NCBI RefSeq assembly: GCF_000472525.1
Contig: NZ_AWZT01000035.1
Span: forward strand, 6,409-70,408
DNA from: Paraburkholderia dilworthii
GTDB lineage: Bacteria > Pseudomonadota > Gammaproteobacteria > Burkholderiales > Burkholderiaceae
DNA: 64,000 nt
Reading direction: 5' to 3'
The notes beneath the pieces are model-generated. The model was given only the letters and a program-made list of their open reading frames with translations, searched no databases and was not told the DNA's origin. Of this stretch, positions 17,115 to 29,177 are shown in pieces (within the stretch, counting starts at the first letter, position 1; each line of letters opens with the position of its first letter). The translations under genes were made by a program, and so were the position numbers.

Positions 17115-18068
17115 TCACACTACGGCACGGTGCAACAGCACCTCGAAAACAAAACGGCTGCCGACGTACGCCAGCAGCAACGCGACGAACGACGCCAGCA
17201 CCCAGCGCAATGCGGCACGGCCGCGCCAGCCGGACACCCTGCGCGCCGTCAGGAGCGCGCCGAACATCACCCACGAAAGAATCGCGAACACGGTCTTGTG
17301 ATCGAGCCGCAGCGCCCGGTCGACCAGTTGCTCGCTAAACAGAATGCCCGATACGAGCGTCAGCGTGAGCAGCACGAAGCCCGCGCCGATCAGACGGAAC
17401 AGCAGCTTCTCGAGCGTGAGCAGCGGCGGCAGCGTGTCGAGCCAACTGGACAGCCAGCCGTTGCCCGCTGCGGCCACATTCCGCTGCGCGATACCGCCGC
17501 GCATTGCGTGGAGACGCCGCTCGACGAGCAGCATCAGAACGGCGTGCAGCGCCGCGATTGCGAACAGACCATAGGCGATGTTCGCGATCAGAAAGTGCAG
17601 CTTGAACATGGGTGCCGCCGAATACGGCAGCACGCGCACGCCGTTGAACGCGAGCGGCAATAACGAGGCGACGCACGCAAGCGGCAACACGAGCAGACGC
17701 AGACCGTCGAGCGGAAAGAAAAAACTTTCGATCCAGTAGATGCCGGCGCCGAGCCAGAACATCGCGGACAGCGCGAACGCGAAGCCGAACACCATCGCGT
17801 TCTGCGGGAAGATCGTGGTATGCAGCAGTACGCCGTGCGCGAGCAGCGCGACGAACAGCAACGCGCGGCCCGACGAGCTCATGCCCGAAGCTGCCGAGCC
17901 GGCAAAGCCGGACTGTGCTCGCGCGGTCGCGCCGGTGGTTGCGGCGGCCGGCATCGGCGGAACGCTTTCCAGCATGGGGCGCGAGCCGGCGTGCCGGTGC
18001 GAGCGCCAGCCGGCCACGGCGAGTCCGCCGTACAGGAGCGCGGTGAGGGCATACAGTACAATATCCAT
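17115..18068 (-). CDS. CcsA/YpjD-like inner membrane protein (cytochrome c assembly family)
   Basis: 317 residues with about eight membrane helices, including an N-terminal MDIVLYALTALLYGGLAVAG and the central LHFLIANIAYGLFAIAALHA. It belongs to the CcsA/CcmF-related family that also includes E. coli YpjD. Members are often named cytochrome c assembly or HemX-like proteins, but no ccm or ccs gene is nearby and the function of this branch is unproven. Its place next to ffh on the opposite strand is conserved in many proteobacteria. Confidence 0.88.
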   Translation of the reverse strand: MDIVLYALTALLYGGLAVAGWRSHRHAGSRPMLESVPPMPAAATTGATARAQSGFAGSAASGMSSSGRALLFVALLAHGVLLHTTIFPQNAMVFGFAFALSAMFWLGAGIYWIESFFFPLDGLRLLVLPLACVASLLPLAFNGVRVLPYSAAPMFKLHFLIANIAYGLFAIAALHAVLMLLVERRLHAMRGGIAQRNVAAAGNGWLSSWLDTLPPLLTLEKLLFRLIGAGFVLLTLTLVSGILFSEQLVDRALRLDHKTVFAILSWVMFGALLTARRVSGWRGRAALRWVLASFVALLLAYVGSRFVFEVLLHRAVV

Positions 18069-18148
18069 ATTCGAAGTTTACACTAGGCCCCTGCTCCGCG
18101 ACGTCTTCCACTTCGCGCCCGCCCGGGCCGCACTGTTCATCGCTCCCC

Positions 18149-19516
18149 ATGCTCGACAATCTGACTCAACGGATGGCGCGCGTCGTCAAGACGCTGCGCG
18201 GCGAAGCCCGGCTCACCGAGGCGAACACCCAGGAAATGCTGCGCGAAGTGCGCCTCGCGCTGCTCGAGGCGGACGTGGCGCTGCCCGTCGTGCGCGAGTT
18301 CATCGCGAAGGTGAAGGAGAAAGCGCTCGGCGAGGAAGTCATCAGCAGCCTGTCGCCGGGTCAGGCGCTCGTCGGCGTGGTGCAGCGCGAGCTGACCGCG
18401 GTGATCGGCGGCGACTACGAAGGCAAGGCCGCTGAACTGAACCTCGCCGTCACGCCGCCGGCCGTCATCCTCATGGCCGGTCTGCAAGGCGCGGGTAAGA
18501 CGACCACGGTCGGCAAGCTCGCCAAACTGCTGCGCGAGAAGTACAAGAAGAAGGTCCTGACTGTTTCGTGCGACGTCTATCGCCCCGCTGCTATCGCGCA
18601 GTTGAAGACGGTGACCGAGCAGGTTGGCGCGGACTTCTTCCCGTCGGAGCCGGATCAGAAGCCGGTCGACATCGCGCGCGCCGCAGTCGATTGGGCCAGG
18701 CGTCACTATCACGACGTGCTGCTGGTCGACACGGCCGGCCGTCTCGGTATCGACGAAGCGATGATGCAGGAAATCACCGCGCTGCACACCACGTTGAAGC
18801 CGGCGGAAACGCTTTTCGTCGTCGACGCGATGCTCGGTCAGGACGCGGTCAACACTGCGAAAGCGTTTAGCGACGCGTTGCCGCTCACCGGCGTGGTGCT
18901 CACCAAGCTCGACGGCGACTCGCGCGGTGGCGCGGCGCTCTCGGTGCGTCACGTCACGGGCAAGCCGATCAAGTTCGTCGGCGTCGCGGAAAAGCTCGAC
19001 GGCCTCGAAGTGTTTTATCCGGATCGTATGGCGAACCGGATTCTCGGCATGGGCGACATTCTCGCCCTCGTCGAAGAAGCGCAACGCGGCGTAGATGTTC
19101 AAGCCGCGCAGAAGCTCGCCGACAAGGTCAAGAAAGGCGGCGACTTCGACCTCAACGATTTCCGCGCGCAGCTCACGCAAATGAAGGGCATGGGCGGCCT
19201 CTCGTCGCTGATGGACAAACTGCCCGCGCAATTCCAGCAAGCCGCCGCCGGCGCCGACATGGGCCAGGCCGAAAAGCAGATGCGCCGCATGGAAGGCATC
19301 ATCAATTCGATGACGCCGCTCGAGCGCGCCAAGCCGGATCTCATCAAGGCCACGCGCAAGCGCCGCATCGCGGCAGGCGCGGGCGTCCAGGTGCAGGAAG
19401 TGAACCGCATGCTGAACCAGTACGATCAGATGCGCACCATGATGAAGAAGTTGAAGGGCGGCAATATGCAAAAGATGATGCGCGGCATGAAGGGTATGCT
19501 GCCCGGCATGCGCTAA
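18149..19516 (+). CDS. ffh: Signal recognition particle protein Ffh
   Basis: GTPase that binds signal sequences of nascent membrane proteins together with 4.5S RNA and delivers them to FtsY. 455 residues. The N domain (1-about 95) leads into the G domain with P-loop GLQGAGKTTT (near 110), the DTAGRLGIDE G3 motif and the TKLDGDSRGGAALS G4 region. The C-terminal M domain is methionine-rich, ending in a run of Met/Lys (MRTMMKKLKGGNMQKMMRGM). It is transcribed away from the YpjD-like gene with an 80-bp shared spacer. Confidence 0.98.
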   Translation: MLDNLTQRMARVVKTLRGEARLTEANTQEMLREVRLALLEADVALPVVREFIAKVKEKALGEEVISSLSPGQALVGVVQRELTAVIGGDYEGKAAELNLAVTPPAVILMAGLQGAGKTTTVGKLAKLLREKYKKKVLTVSCDVYRPAAIAQLKTVTEQVGADFFPSEPDQKPVDIARAAVDWARRHYHDVLLVDTAGRLGIDEAMMQEITALHTTLKPAETLFVVDAMLGQDAVNTAKAFSDALPLTGVVLTKLDGDSRGGAALSVRHVTGKPIKFVGVAEKLDGLEVFYPDRMANRILGMGDILALVEEAQRGVDVQAAQKLADKVKKGGDFDLNDFRAQLTQMKGMGGLSSLMDKLPAQFQQAAAGADMGQAEKQMRRMEGIINSMTPLERAKPDLIKATRKRRIAAGAGVQVQEVNRMLNQYDQMRTMMKKLKGGNMQKMMRGMKGMLPGMR

Positions 19517-19636
19517 GCTTTAGCAAGATGGCGGCGCGCGGGTTGCGGACCCACCGGCCGCCGCCGTCACCAAGGGGGACTTCCTTCGGGGCGTTCTCAC
19601 TCACACTATGTATACAGTCACCGCCCGTCAGACGTC

Positions 19637-20188
19637 ATGAACCGCGAAGAAGCCCTCCACATTTTTAGCCATTCCGAAGAAATCGTTTCGGCCGACGAGG
19701 TCAATGCGTCGATCAGCGGCATGGCTGCCGCCATCCGCAACGAAATGAGCGAGGACTTTCCGCTCGTGCTGTCGGTAATGGGCGGCGCGGCGGTCTTCAC
19801 CGGCATGCTGTTGCCGCACCTCGATTTTCCGCTCGAGTTCGACTACATCCACCTCACCCGCTATCGCAACACCACCAAGGGTGGCAATGAGATGCAATGG
19901 CGCGTGGCGCCGGCTGAATCGGTGAAGGATCGCGTGGTGCTGGTGCTCGACGACATCCTGGACGAAGGGGAGACGATGGCGGCGATCCGCGACCGCATTC
20001 TCGCGATGGGCGCAAAGCGTTTCTTGAGCGCGGTGCTGTGCGAAAAGATCATTCCGAAAGCCAAGCCGTTGCGCCCGGATTACTGCGGCTTCGAAGTGCC
20101 GGACCGCTATGTGTTCGGCTGCGGCATGGATGCGAAAGGCTACTGGCGCAACCTGCCCACCATTCGCGCGCTGACTGAAGGCGCTTGA
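19637..20188 (+). CDS. hpt: Hypoxanthine-guanine phosphoribosyltransferase-type enzyme
   Basis: Purine salvage: joins hypoxanthine or guanine to PRPP. 183 residues. The PRPP-binding motif VVLVLDDILDEGETM is at about 100-114, and the flexible loop region LTRYRNTTKGGNEMQW precedes it. The C-terminal purine-binding segment FEVPDRYVFGCGMD is typical. No Tyr/Phe-rich ComF domain is present. It ends at a bidirectional terminator. Whether the base preferred is hypoxanthine or guanine cannot be told from sequence. Confidence 0.88.
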   Translation: MNREEALHIFSHSEEIVSADEVNASISGMAAAIRNEMSEDFPLVLSVMGGAAVFTGMLLPHLDFPLEFDYIHLTRYRNTTKGGNEMQWRVAPAESVKDRVVLVLDDILDEGETMAAIRDRILAMGAKRFLSAVLCEKIIPKAKPLRPDYCGFEVPDRYVFGCGMDAKGYWRNLPTIRALTEGA

Positions 20189-20240
20189 GTTGTCCGATTC
20201 GTCGCCGCGCTGTCTTGCGCGGCGCGGAATTGACCAGATG

Positions 20241-20269
20241 AAAAAAGCGGCCTGCGGGGCCGCTTTTTG
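20241..20269. terminator. Bidirectional terminator between hpt and marC
   Basis: AAAAAAGCGGCC-TGCG-GGGCCGCTTTTT: an 8-bp GC stem bordered by A and T runs, so it can stop transcripts from both sides. Convergent genes flank it. Confidence 0.85.
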
Positions 20270-20359
20270 TTGCGTGAAAGACTGCGAGATGAGCTCAACT
20301 CAGTTCAGAGATCTGCACCGTGTCGCCCGGTTGACCTCCTCACCAACAACGCGCCTCAC

Positions 20360-20959
20360 TCACAGTTGATGCACAAACGCGCGGATACCGCCGAGCATCA
20401 TTTCCACTGAAATCGCCACCAGCACGAGTCCCATCAGCCGTTCGAACGCCATCATGGTGCGCTCGCCGAGCCACGCCTGAATACGCTCGGCCAGCATCAG
20501 CACGGCTGCGCAGACGATCATCGTGACGGTAAGCGCGCCGATCCATTCGAACATCTTGCCAGGCGCCTGCGACGTCAGCAGCATCACGGTCGCGAGCGCC
20601 GACGGCCCCGCCAGCGCCGGAATGGCGAGCGGTACGATCAACGGCTCGCCGCCGCGCACGTCGCCGCCGAACGGGCCGTCCGGATGCGGGAACACCATGC
20701 GCAGCGCAATCAGAAACAACACGATGCCGCCGCCGATACGCAACGACTGGTCGGTGAGACTCATCATGCGCAAGAACGCGTCCCCGACCACCATGAACAC
20801 CAGCAGGATCGCAAACGCGATCGCGACCTCGCGCAGGATCACTGCGGTGCGCCGCTTCGGCGACACACCGCGCAGGCAACTGATGAAGAGCGGAATGTTG
20901 CCGAGCGGATCGGTGATCAGAATCAGCAGGACGGTCGCGGAGAGGAAGGTGTACTCCAC
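20360..20959 (-). CDS. MarC/YhgN family membrane protein
   Basis: 199 residues with six predicted membrane helices. The start MEYTFLSATVLLILITDPLG and the PLAIPALAGPSALATVMLL motif mark the MarC family (UPF0056). Despite the name, the family is not shown to cause multiple antibiotic resistance and its function is unknown. It begins 12 bp after the proS stop, so it is the second gene of a proS-marC operon. Confidence 0.92.
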   Translation of the reverse strand: MEYTFLSATVLLILITDPLGNIPLFISCLRGVSPKRRTAVILREVAIAFAILLVFMVVGDAFLRMMSLTDQSLRIGGGIVLFLIALRMVFPHPDGPFGGDVRGGEPLIVPLAIPALAGPSALATVMLLTSQAPGKMFEWIGALTVTMIVCAAVLMLAERIQAWLGERTMMAFERLMGLVLVAISVEMMLGGIRAFVHQL

Positions 20960-20971
20960 CGTCCGCCCCGC

Positions 20972-22708
<1,737 letters not shown>

Positions 22709-23006
22709 TCAGATTTTCCAAAAGCGGCGGCTCCGGAGGGACCGCCCGAAAGGGTAAAACGGGAAATCGACACGGCTACGGCGCCGGGCACCGCCCGGTT
22801 CGCCAGTGCGGCGCAAGGACTGCCACCGGGGCGCCCCAGCCTCCGCGCAAAGCCTTTTGCACACGGGATAAGGTACGGGAAGACGGACAGGCTACCGCAA
22901 ACCCAACCCTTTTGCGGCGAATCGTTCCAATCTGGTGCGAATCGGTGCGTCAGGTCCGTTATCTGTTTATAATCAAAGCAATTTTAAAGGATTCGAAGGT
23001 GGTTGT

Positions 23007-23747
23007 ATGCTGGATCGTGAAGGCTTTCGCCCGAACGTCGGCATCATCCTCTTGAACGCGCACAACGAGGTGTTTTGGGGCAAACGGCTCCGTGAACATT
23101 CCTGGCAGTTTCCGCAGGGGGGCATCAAGTACGGAGAGACCCCCGTGCAAGCGATGTACCGGGAGTTACACGAAGAAACCGGTCTGCTTCCTGAGCACGT
23201 CAAGGTGATCGGCCGCACACGCGACTGGTTGCGTTACGAGGTGCCTGACAAGTTCATCAAGCGCGAGGTACGCGGTCACTACCGCGGCCAGAAACAAATC
23301 TGGTTTTTGCTCCGAATGGTGGGGCGCGACTGCGACATCTGCTTGCGCGCCACCGACCACCCGGAGTTCGATGCCTGGCGCTGGAACGAGTACTGGGTGC
23401 CGCTCGACTGTGTGATCGAGTTCAAGCGGGATGTGTATCAGTTGGCGCTGACGGAGCTATCCCGTTTCATGCGCCGGACTGCGCCGCGTGCGGAAAGACC
23501 CGGTGGGCACTCTGGAGCGCGTTATCCCAGGATAGCGTCGTCAATGGAAAGTCCGCCGGATTCCACGGTAATGACGGTGACCACGGTAACGTCCGTCAGG
23601 ATCGAAACTTCGGTTCACACCACACGCGTGTCTGATTGCGGCGAAAACGCCAGCCCGGGGAACGAGGCAGGCGCCGTATCGGAACTCGAGGACGAATCGG
23701 CTCGCGAGGCCGCGGGTGCAATGCTCCGTCAGGGCATGCGTAATTAA
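23007..23747 (+). CDS. rppH: RNA pyrophosphohydrolase RppH
   Basis: Removes pyrophosphate from 5' triphosphate mRNA ends and so starts RNase E decay. I place the start at 23007 ([20 protein letters not shown]), giving 246 residues. The Nudix box [20 protein letters not shown] is complete, and WQFPQGG and the C-terminal [16 protein letters not shown] match RppH. The E. coli protein is 176 residues; here the last about 80 residues are a Ser/Thr/Val/Glu-rich tail without recognisable domain. The frame extends upstream to 22935 but that part lacks RppH features. Confidence 0.95.
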   Translation: MLDREGFRPNVGIILLNAHNEVFWGKRLREHSWQFPQGGIKYGETPVQAMYRELHEETGLLPEHVKVIGRTRDWLRYEVPDKFIKREVRGHYRGQKQIWFLLRMVGRDCDICLRATDHPEFDAWRWNEYWVPLDCVIEFKRDVYQLALTELSRFMRRTAPRAERPGGHSGARYPRIASSMESPPDSTVMTVTTVTSVRIETSVHTTRVSDCGENASPGNEAGAVSELEDESAREAAGAMLRQGMRN

Positions 23748-23834
23748 CCATTCTGCGCGGCTGTCCATGCCGCCTATGTCGCCTTATGCGGGCGCGGCTC
23801 CTCAAGCTGCGCCCGCTTTTTCGAGGAAACCATA

Positions 23835-24392
23835 TTGAAAGCACTTGCTCTCGTCGTGGCGTGCGTCGCCACCGGCGCCCTGCTGGCTGGCTGTTCGAGC
23901 GCCGGCAAACCCACCAACAAGGACGACAGCACGTTTGCGTACCTGCTCGACCGGCCGACCACTTGGGTCGAAAACAAGGTCGATACCTTGCCGCCGCTGC
24001 CGCAGAACTCGAATCTGCTGCCTTTCGAGGTGTCGGGCAATACGCCGTTGCATTTCGCGATCGACGGGAATTCCCTTACTGTCGGCTCGGACGGCGTCGT
24101 GCGCTATACCGTGGTCGTGACGAGCCCGAGTGGCGCCCGCAACGTGAACTACGAGGGCATCCGCTGCGACACCTATGAATGGCGCCTGTACGCCGGCCTG
24201 AACGCGGATCACGACGGTTGGGACCGAACGGTCGCGAACGACTTCACGCGTATCGAGAACGGCGCACTGAACGCATATCACGCGGTGCTGTATCAGGATT
24301 ATTTGTGCGCGAACAAGATCCCTACCGGGAGCGCGAAGTCGATTGTGGACAACATCCGCTATAAGCGCACGGCGGCGTCGTTGATCCATTGA
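23835..24392 (+). CDS. CNP1-like family lipoprotein
   Basis: 185 residues from a TTG start with GAGGAAA upstream. The signal peptide MKALALVVACVATGALLAGC ends in a lipobox, giving a lipidated Cys20. The mature part (GNTPLHFAIDGNSLTVGSDG, then VVRYTVVVTSPSGARNV) corresponds to the CNP1-like domain found in betaproteobacteria and neisseriae. Function unknown; probably outer membrane attached. It is 87 bp downstream of rppH and ends at a strong terminator. Confidence 0.88.
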   Translation: MKALALVVACVATGALLAGCSSAGKPTNKDDSTFAYLLDRPTTWVENKVDTLPPLPQNSNLLPFEVSGNTPLHFAIDGNSLTVGSDGVVRYTVVVTSPSGARNVNYEGIRCDTYEWRLYAGLNADHDGWDRTVANDFTRIENGALNAYHAVLYQDYLCANKIPTGSAKSIVDNIRYKRTAASLIH

Positions 24393-24412
24393 CACTCGGC
24401 TGCTCCGCTGAC

Positions 24413-24450
24413 AAAAAAGCCGTTCCAGCAAATGCGGGAACGGCTTTTTT
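24413..24450. terminator. Bidirectional terminator between the CNP1-like gene and proB
   Basis: AAAAAAGCCGTTCC, a 10-nt loop, then GGAACGGCTTTTTT: a perfect 14-base inverted repeat including the A/T flanks. It ends both convergent transcripts. Confidence 0.9.
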
Positions 24451-24478
24451 ATATCTTACGCGTGAGGCGGACGGCAAA

Positions 24479-25597
24479 TCAAACCAGCACGAGATTATCG
24501 CGATGAATCAGCTCCGGCTCCAACATATAGCCCAGCACCGATTCAATCTCGCCGCTCGGACGCCGCTGGATCAACTTCGTTTCAGCACTGCTGTAGTTTG
24601 TGAGGCCGCGCGCCACTTCCCGACCGGCCGCGTTCAGGCAAGCGATCACCTCACCGCGAGCAAACGCTCCCTGCACGCCGACAATGCCGATAGGCAGCAA
24701 GCTCTTGCCGCCTGCTGTGAGCTTCTCGACGGCGCCGTCGTCGATCACGACATGCCCGCGCACCTGTAAGTGATCGGCCATCCACTGCTTACGCGCTGCC
24801 ATGCGCGCCGTGCGCGCGATCAATTGCGTGCCGATCGCTTCGCCCGAGGCCAGCCGCGACAGCACGTCCGCTTCGCGCCCGCTCGCGATCACCGTGTTTG
24901 CTCCGCTATGCGCGGCGCGCTTGGCCGCGAGAATCTTGGTGAGCATGCCGCCGCGACCAAGGCTGGAACCGGCGCCGCCGGCCATCGCTTCGAGGTCCGG
25001 AGCGCCGGCATCCGCCTGCTGAACCAGCGTGGCGTTCGGGTCCTTCCGCGGATCGGCGGTAAAGAGCCCTTGCTGGTCGGTGAGAATAACCAGCGCGTCG
25101 CCTTCAATGAGGTTCGCGACCAGTGCGCCCAGCGTGTCGTTGTCGCCGAACTTGATTTCGTCGGTAACGACTGTGTCGTTCTCATTGATGATCGGCACCA
25201 CGCCGAGCCGCAGCAGCGTCAGCAACGTGGAACGCGCATTCAGATAGCGCTCGCGGTCGGCAAGGTCGGCGTGAGTCAGCAGGATCTGCGCCGTCTGGAT
25301 CGAATGCTCCGCAAAGCGGCTTTCGTAGACCTGCGCGAGTCCCATTTGCCCGACAGCCGCGGCCGCCTGCAGTTCGTCGATTTCGCGTGGACGCTTTGTC
25401 CAACCGAGCCGCTGCATTCCTTCCGCGATGGCGCCGGAACTTACCAGCACCACTTCCTTGCCTTGCGCGCGCAAAGCGGCAATCTGCGCAGCCCAGCGGC
25501 CGATCGCAGCATGATCGAGGCCGCGCCCGTCATTCGTGACGAGGCTCGAGCCGACTTTCACTACCAATCGCCGTGAATCTGCGATGACGGAACGCAT
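24479..25597 (-). CDS. proB: Glutamate 5-kinase
   Basis: First step of proline synthesis: glutamate to glutamyl-5-phosphate. 372 residues with an amino acid kinase domain (1-about 260; [20 protein letters not shown], then SSGAIAEGM and [18 protein letters not shown]) and a C-terminal PUA domain (about 285-365). It is 69 bp after obgE in the same direction; the order rplU-rpmA-obgE-proB is common in proteobacteria. Proline feedback normally acts on the kinase domain. Confidence 0.98.
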   Translation of the reverse strand: MRSVIADSRRLVVKVGSSLVTNDGRGLDHAAIGRWAAQIAALRAQGKEVVLVSSGAIAEGMQRLGWTKRPREIDELQAAAAVGQMGLAQVYESRFAEHSIQTAQILLTHADLADRERYLNARSTLLTLLRLGVVPIINENDTVVTDEIKFGDNDTLGALVANLIEGDALVILTDQQGLFTADPRKDPNATLVQQADAGAPDLEAMAGGAGSSLGRGGMLTKILAAKRAAHSGANTVIASGREADVLSRLASGEAIGTQLIARTARMAARKQWMADHLQVRGHVVIDDGAVEKLTAGGKSLLPIGIVGVQGAFARGEVIACLNAAGREVARGLTNYSSAETKLIQRRPSGEIESVLGYMLEPELIHRDNLVLV

Positions 25598-25666
25598 TGT
25601 GCGCAGTCTCCCAAGATGACGCCTGACGCGCGCCGGTAAGCCGCCAAGGCCCGGCGCTCGAGTTGC

Positions 25667-26878
<1,212 letters not shown>

Positions 26879-26943
26879 TCAATCGACCGAACGGCATAGG
26901 CCAAGGCCGGGAGTTCCAGCGCCAATGGCCGCCTCGCGGCAAT

Positions 26944-26977
26944 AAAAAAAGCCCCGCTAACTTCGCGGGGCCTTTTT
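26944..26977. terminator. Terminator between rpmA and obgE
   Basis: AAAAAAAGCCCCGC-TAACTTC-GCGGGGCCTTTTT, an 8-bp GC stem with A and T flanks. It lies about 30 bp after the rpmA stop on the leftward transcript and would partly insulate obgE-proB from the ribosomal genes. Confidence 0.85.
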
Positions 26978-27006
26978 CCGGTCCTGAAGCCCGTGCCTGA
27001 GTAAAC

Positions 27007-27270
27007 TCAGACTGCTGCCGGGATCACGTTGACCATGTGCTTCTTCGCGGCGCCTTTCGTCGAGAAATTGACGTGGCCGTCCGTCAGTGCGAACAAGGTG
27101 TGATCCTTGCCGATACCAACGTTTTCGCCCGGGTGCATACGCGTACCGCGTTGACGCACGATGATGCCGCCAGCGTTGATAGCCTGGCCGCCGTAAACCT
27201 TCACGCCGAGACGCTTCGATTCAGAGTCGCGGCCGTTGCGGGATGATCCGCCTGCCTTTTTGTGTGCCAT
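27007..27270 (-). CDS. rpmA: 50S ribosomal protein L27
   Basis: 87 residues, the normal length. The N-terminus [20 protein letters not shown] is the L27 signature; it reaches the peptidyl transferase centre. No N-terminal processing extension as in Firmicutes. It follows rplU by 25 bp in the same operon. Confidence 0.99.
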   Translation of the reverse strand: MAHKKAGGSSRNGRDSESKRLGVKVYGGQAINAGGIIVRQRGTRMHPGENVGIGKDHTLFALTDGHVNFSTKGAAKKHMVNVIPAAV

Positions 27271-27295
27271 TTGATTTGCTCCTTAACCGGTGCGC

Positions 27296-27607
27296 TTACG
27301 CGTTGATCGCGTCGATGCGCAGTTCGGTATAGTTCTGGCGGTGGCCGCCATGCTTCTGGTAGTGCTTCCGGCGACGCATCTTGAAGATGGTCACTTTTGC
27401 GTGACGACCTTGCGACACGACGGTAGCCTTGACGGAAGCCCCACTGACCAGCGGCGTACCGAACTTAATCGATTCGCCTTCGCCCACTGCGAGAACCTGG
27501 TCGAGCGTGATTTCAGCGTCAATGTCTGCCGGTATCTGTTCTACTTTAAGTTTTTCGCCGACGGCAACTTTATACTGCTTGCCACCGGTTTTTATGACCG
27601 CGTACAT
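27296..27607 (-). CDS. rplU: 50S ribosomal protein L21
   Basis: 103 residues from the ATG at 27607 ([20 protein letters not shown]), with GAGG 8 nt upstream; a GTG 12 bp earlier is not needed. The C-terminal [20 protein letters not shown] is the L21 signature. It is the first gene of rplU-rpmA and has a near-consensus promoter 66-94 bp upstream. Confidence 0.99.
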   Translation of the reverse strand: MYAVIKTGGKQYKVAVGEKLKVEQIPADIDAEITLDQVLAVGEGESIKFGTPLVSGASVKATVVSQGRHAKVTIFKMRRRKHYQKHGGHRQNYTELRIDAINA

Positions 27608-27672
27608 TGAAAACCTCACTCTGTGTTCATTCGTTTTTCATTTTCCCCACGCACCGCGCGCGGAAACCCGTG

Positions 27673-27701
27673 ATTATACATAGAGTTAGCTGCTCGGTCA
27701 A
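27673..27701 (-). promoter_or_regulatory. Sigma-70 promoter of rplU-rpmA
   Basis: On the reverse strand: -35 TTGACC (27696-27701), exactly 17 bp spacer, -10 TATAAT (27673-27678). The expected start near 27666 leaves a leader of about 60 nt before the rplU ATG. Confidence 0.85.
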
Positions 27702-27825
27702 AACTGATTGAGAGCGGCCCCGCGTTCCGGCCGGGTAACGCGCAGCCGGATGCCGGACGCCGCCCCGCGGCGTCCACGAGCGCGCCGCGCGGCAGTCCGC
27801 GACCCGGAACAACCGCGATTCGCCT

Positions 27826-27831
27826 TATAAT
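27826..27831 (+). promoter_or_regulatory. Candidate -10 element for the polyprenyl synthase gene
   Basis: A perfect TATAAT 26 bp upstream of the ATG at 27858. The -35 region at 17 bp spacing (CCCGGA) is poor, so the promoter may be weak or need an activator. Confidence 0.45.
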
Positions 27832-27857
27832 TCGCGGCACTACCCAACTCAGCCATC

Positions 27858-28850
27858 ATGTCGTCGACTGCCATTCCCTCCTCCAACGCCGCCAGCCTGC
27901 TCGCTCCGATCGCCGAAGACATGCAGCAGGTGAATCGCGTCATCCGGCACCGTCTTGCGTCCGAGGTGATGCTGATCAACCAGATTTCCGAGTACATCAT
28001 CAGCGCCGGCGGCAAGCGGCTGCGGCCCGCGCTGCTGCTGCTGGTGGCTGGCGCGCTCGGAGAAACCACGGGGCATCGGCATGAACTGGCGGCAGTCGTC
28101 GAATTCATCCACACCGCCACGCTGCTGCACGACGACGTGGTCGACGAATCCGATCTGCGGCGCGGCCGCCAGACCGCCAACGCGCTGTTCGGCAACGCGG
28201 CGAGCGTGCTGGTCGGCGATTTTCTCTATTCGCGCTCGTTCCAGATGATGGTCGGCGTCGGCAAGATGCGGGTCATGGAGATCCTGTCGGAAGCGACCAA
28301 CATCATTTCCGAAGGTGAAGTGCTGCAACTGCTGAACATGCACGACGCGGATGTGGACGAAGCCCGCTACATGCAGGTGATCCGCTACAAGACGGCCAAG
28401 CTTTTCGAGGCAGCGGCGCAACTGGGCGCAGTGCTGGCCGGCGCGGATGCCAGAATCGAGGCAGCGGCAGCGGAATTTGGCCGGCGCATCGGCACCGCTT
28501 TCCAGATCATGGACGACTGGCTCGACTACACGGGCACGGCCGAATCGATGGGTAAAAATGCCGGTGACGATCTGCGCGAAGGCAAGCCTACGCTGCCGCT
28601 TATTTACCTGATAGAGCGCGGCACGCGCGAGCAGTCGGCTCTCGCCCGCGAGGCCATCGAACAAGGCGGCACCGACCGTTTCGACACCATCTTCGAGGCG
28701 ATCACGCGTTCCGGCGCGCTGGATCACACGCTCGAATGCGCGAAACAGGAAGCACAGGCGGCCGCAGCCGCAATTTCTTCGTTCCCGGATTCCATTTACA
28801 AAGAAAGCCTGATAGAATTATGTTCTTACTCGACGGCGAGACAGTCTTAA
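27858..28850 (+). CDS. ispB: All-trans polyprenyl (octaprenyl) diphosphate synthase
   Basis: Makes the isoprenoid tail of ubiquinone; Coq7 at 62936 works later in the same pathway. 330 residues. The first Asp-rich motif LLHDDVVDESDLRRG (near 91) and the second FQIMDDWLDY (near 217) bind the diphosphates through magnesium. GGKRLRPALLLL is the usual conserved N-terminal block. Octaprenyl as product length is inferred from the betaproteobacterial norm of ubiquinone-8 and from overall similarity; chain length cannot be read with certainty. Confidence 0.95.
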   Translation: MSSTAIPSSNAASLLAPIAEDMQQVNRVIRHRLASEVMLINQISEYIISAGGKRLRPALLLLVAGALGETTGHRHELAAVVEFIHTATLLHDDVVDESDLRRGRQTANALFGNAASVLVGDFLYSRSFQMMVGVGKMRVMEILSEATNIISEGEVLQLLNMHDADVDEARYMQVIRYKTAKLFEAAAQLGAVLAGADARIEAAAAEFGRRIGTAFQIMDDWLDYTGTAESMGKNAGDDLREGKPTLPLIYLIERGTREQSALAREAIEQGGTDRFDTIFEAITRSGALDHTLECAKQEAQAAAAAISSFPDSIYKESLIELCSYSTARQS

Positions 28851-28898
28851 ACGAGACCCGGACGCCAGCTTAGTCTTAATCGAGTCCGCAGTACACAT

Positions 28899-28975
28899 CG
28901 GGGTGTAGCTTAGCCTGGTAGAGCGCTACGTTCGGGACGTAGAGGCCGGAGGTTCGAATCCTCTCACCCCGACCA
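28899..28975 (+). tRNA. tRNA-Pro, anticodon CGG
   Basis: 77 nt. Acceptor stem CGGGGTG / CACCCCG, D arm with AGCTTAGCCTGGTAGAGC, anticodon stem CTACG / CGTAG around loop TTCGGGA (anticodon CGG, reading CCG), T arm with GGTTCGAATCC, and an encoded 3' CCA. No integrase or insertion element follows, so it is not used as an attachment site here. Confidence 0.98.
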
Positions 28976-29001
28976 GATTTTCCTTGTTAGTTCAAGGCTA
29001 G

Positions 29002-29032
29002 AAAAACCGCCCAGCTTGCTCGGCGGTTTTTT
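29002..29032 (+). terminator. Intrinsic terminator after tRNA-Pro
   Basis: AAAAACCGCC, a 9-10-nt loop, then GGCGGTTTTTT, 26 bp after the tRNA end, with a second T-run downstream. Confidence 0.88.
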
Positions 29033-29177
29033 GTTTTTTCGGCCGAATTTTCCGTAAGGCTGCGCGTCAAGCTCGAACCTCAAGCATGGGCGCCCGCTGC
29101 CGGCATCCCCACAGGCGGATGGCGCAAGCCCCTCTGCTATATTCTCTCCATCCTTTCCCCTCTCTTCTTCACGACGC

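Noticed and set aside
20360-20959. Multiple antibiotic resistance function for MarC
   Set aside because: The family name is not supported by known function and there is no marR or marA nearby.
22709-23006. T-box or other riboswitch ahead of proS
   Set aside because: No T-box sequence or terminator/antiterminator pair is visible, and T-boxes are not expected in betaproteobacteria.
28899-28975. tRNA-Pro as the edge of a genomic island
   Set aside because: Downstream genes are core (CorC-type, pilBCD) and there is no integrase or repeated tRNA end.
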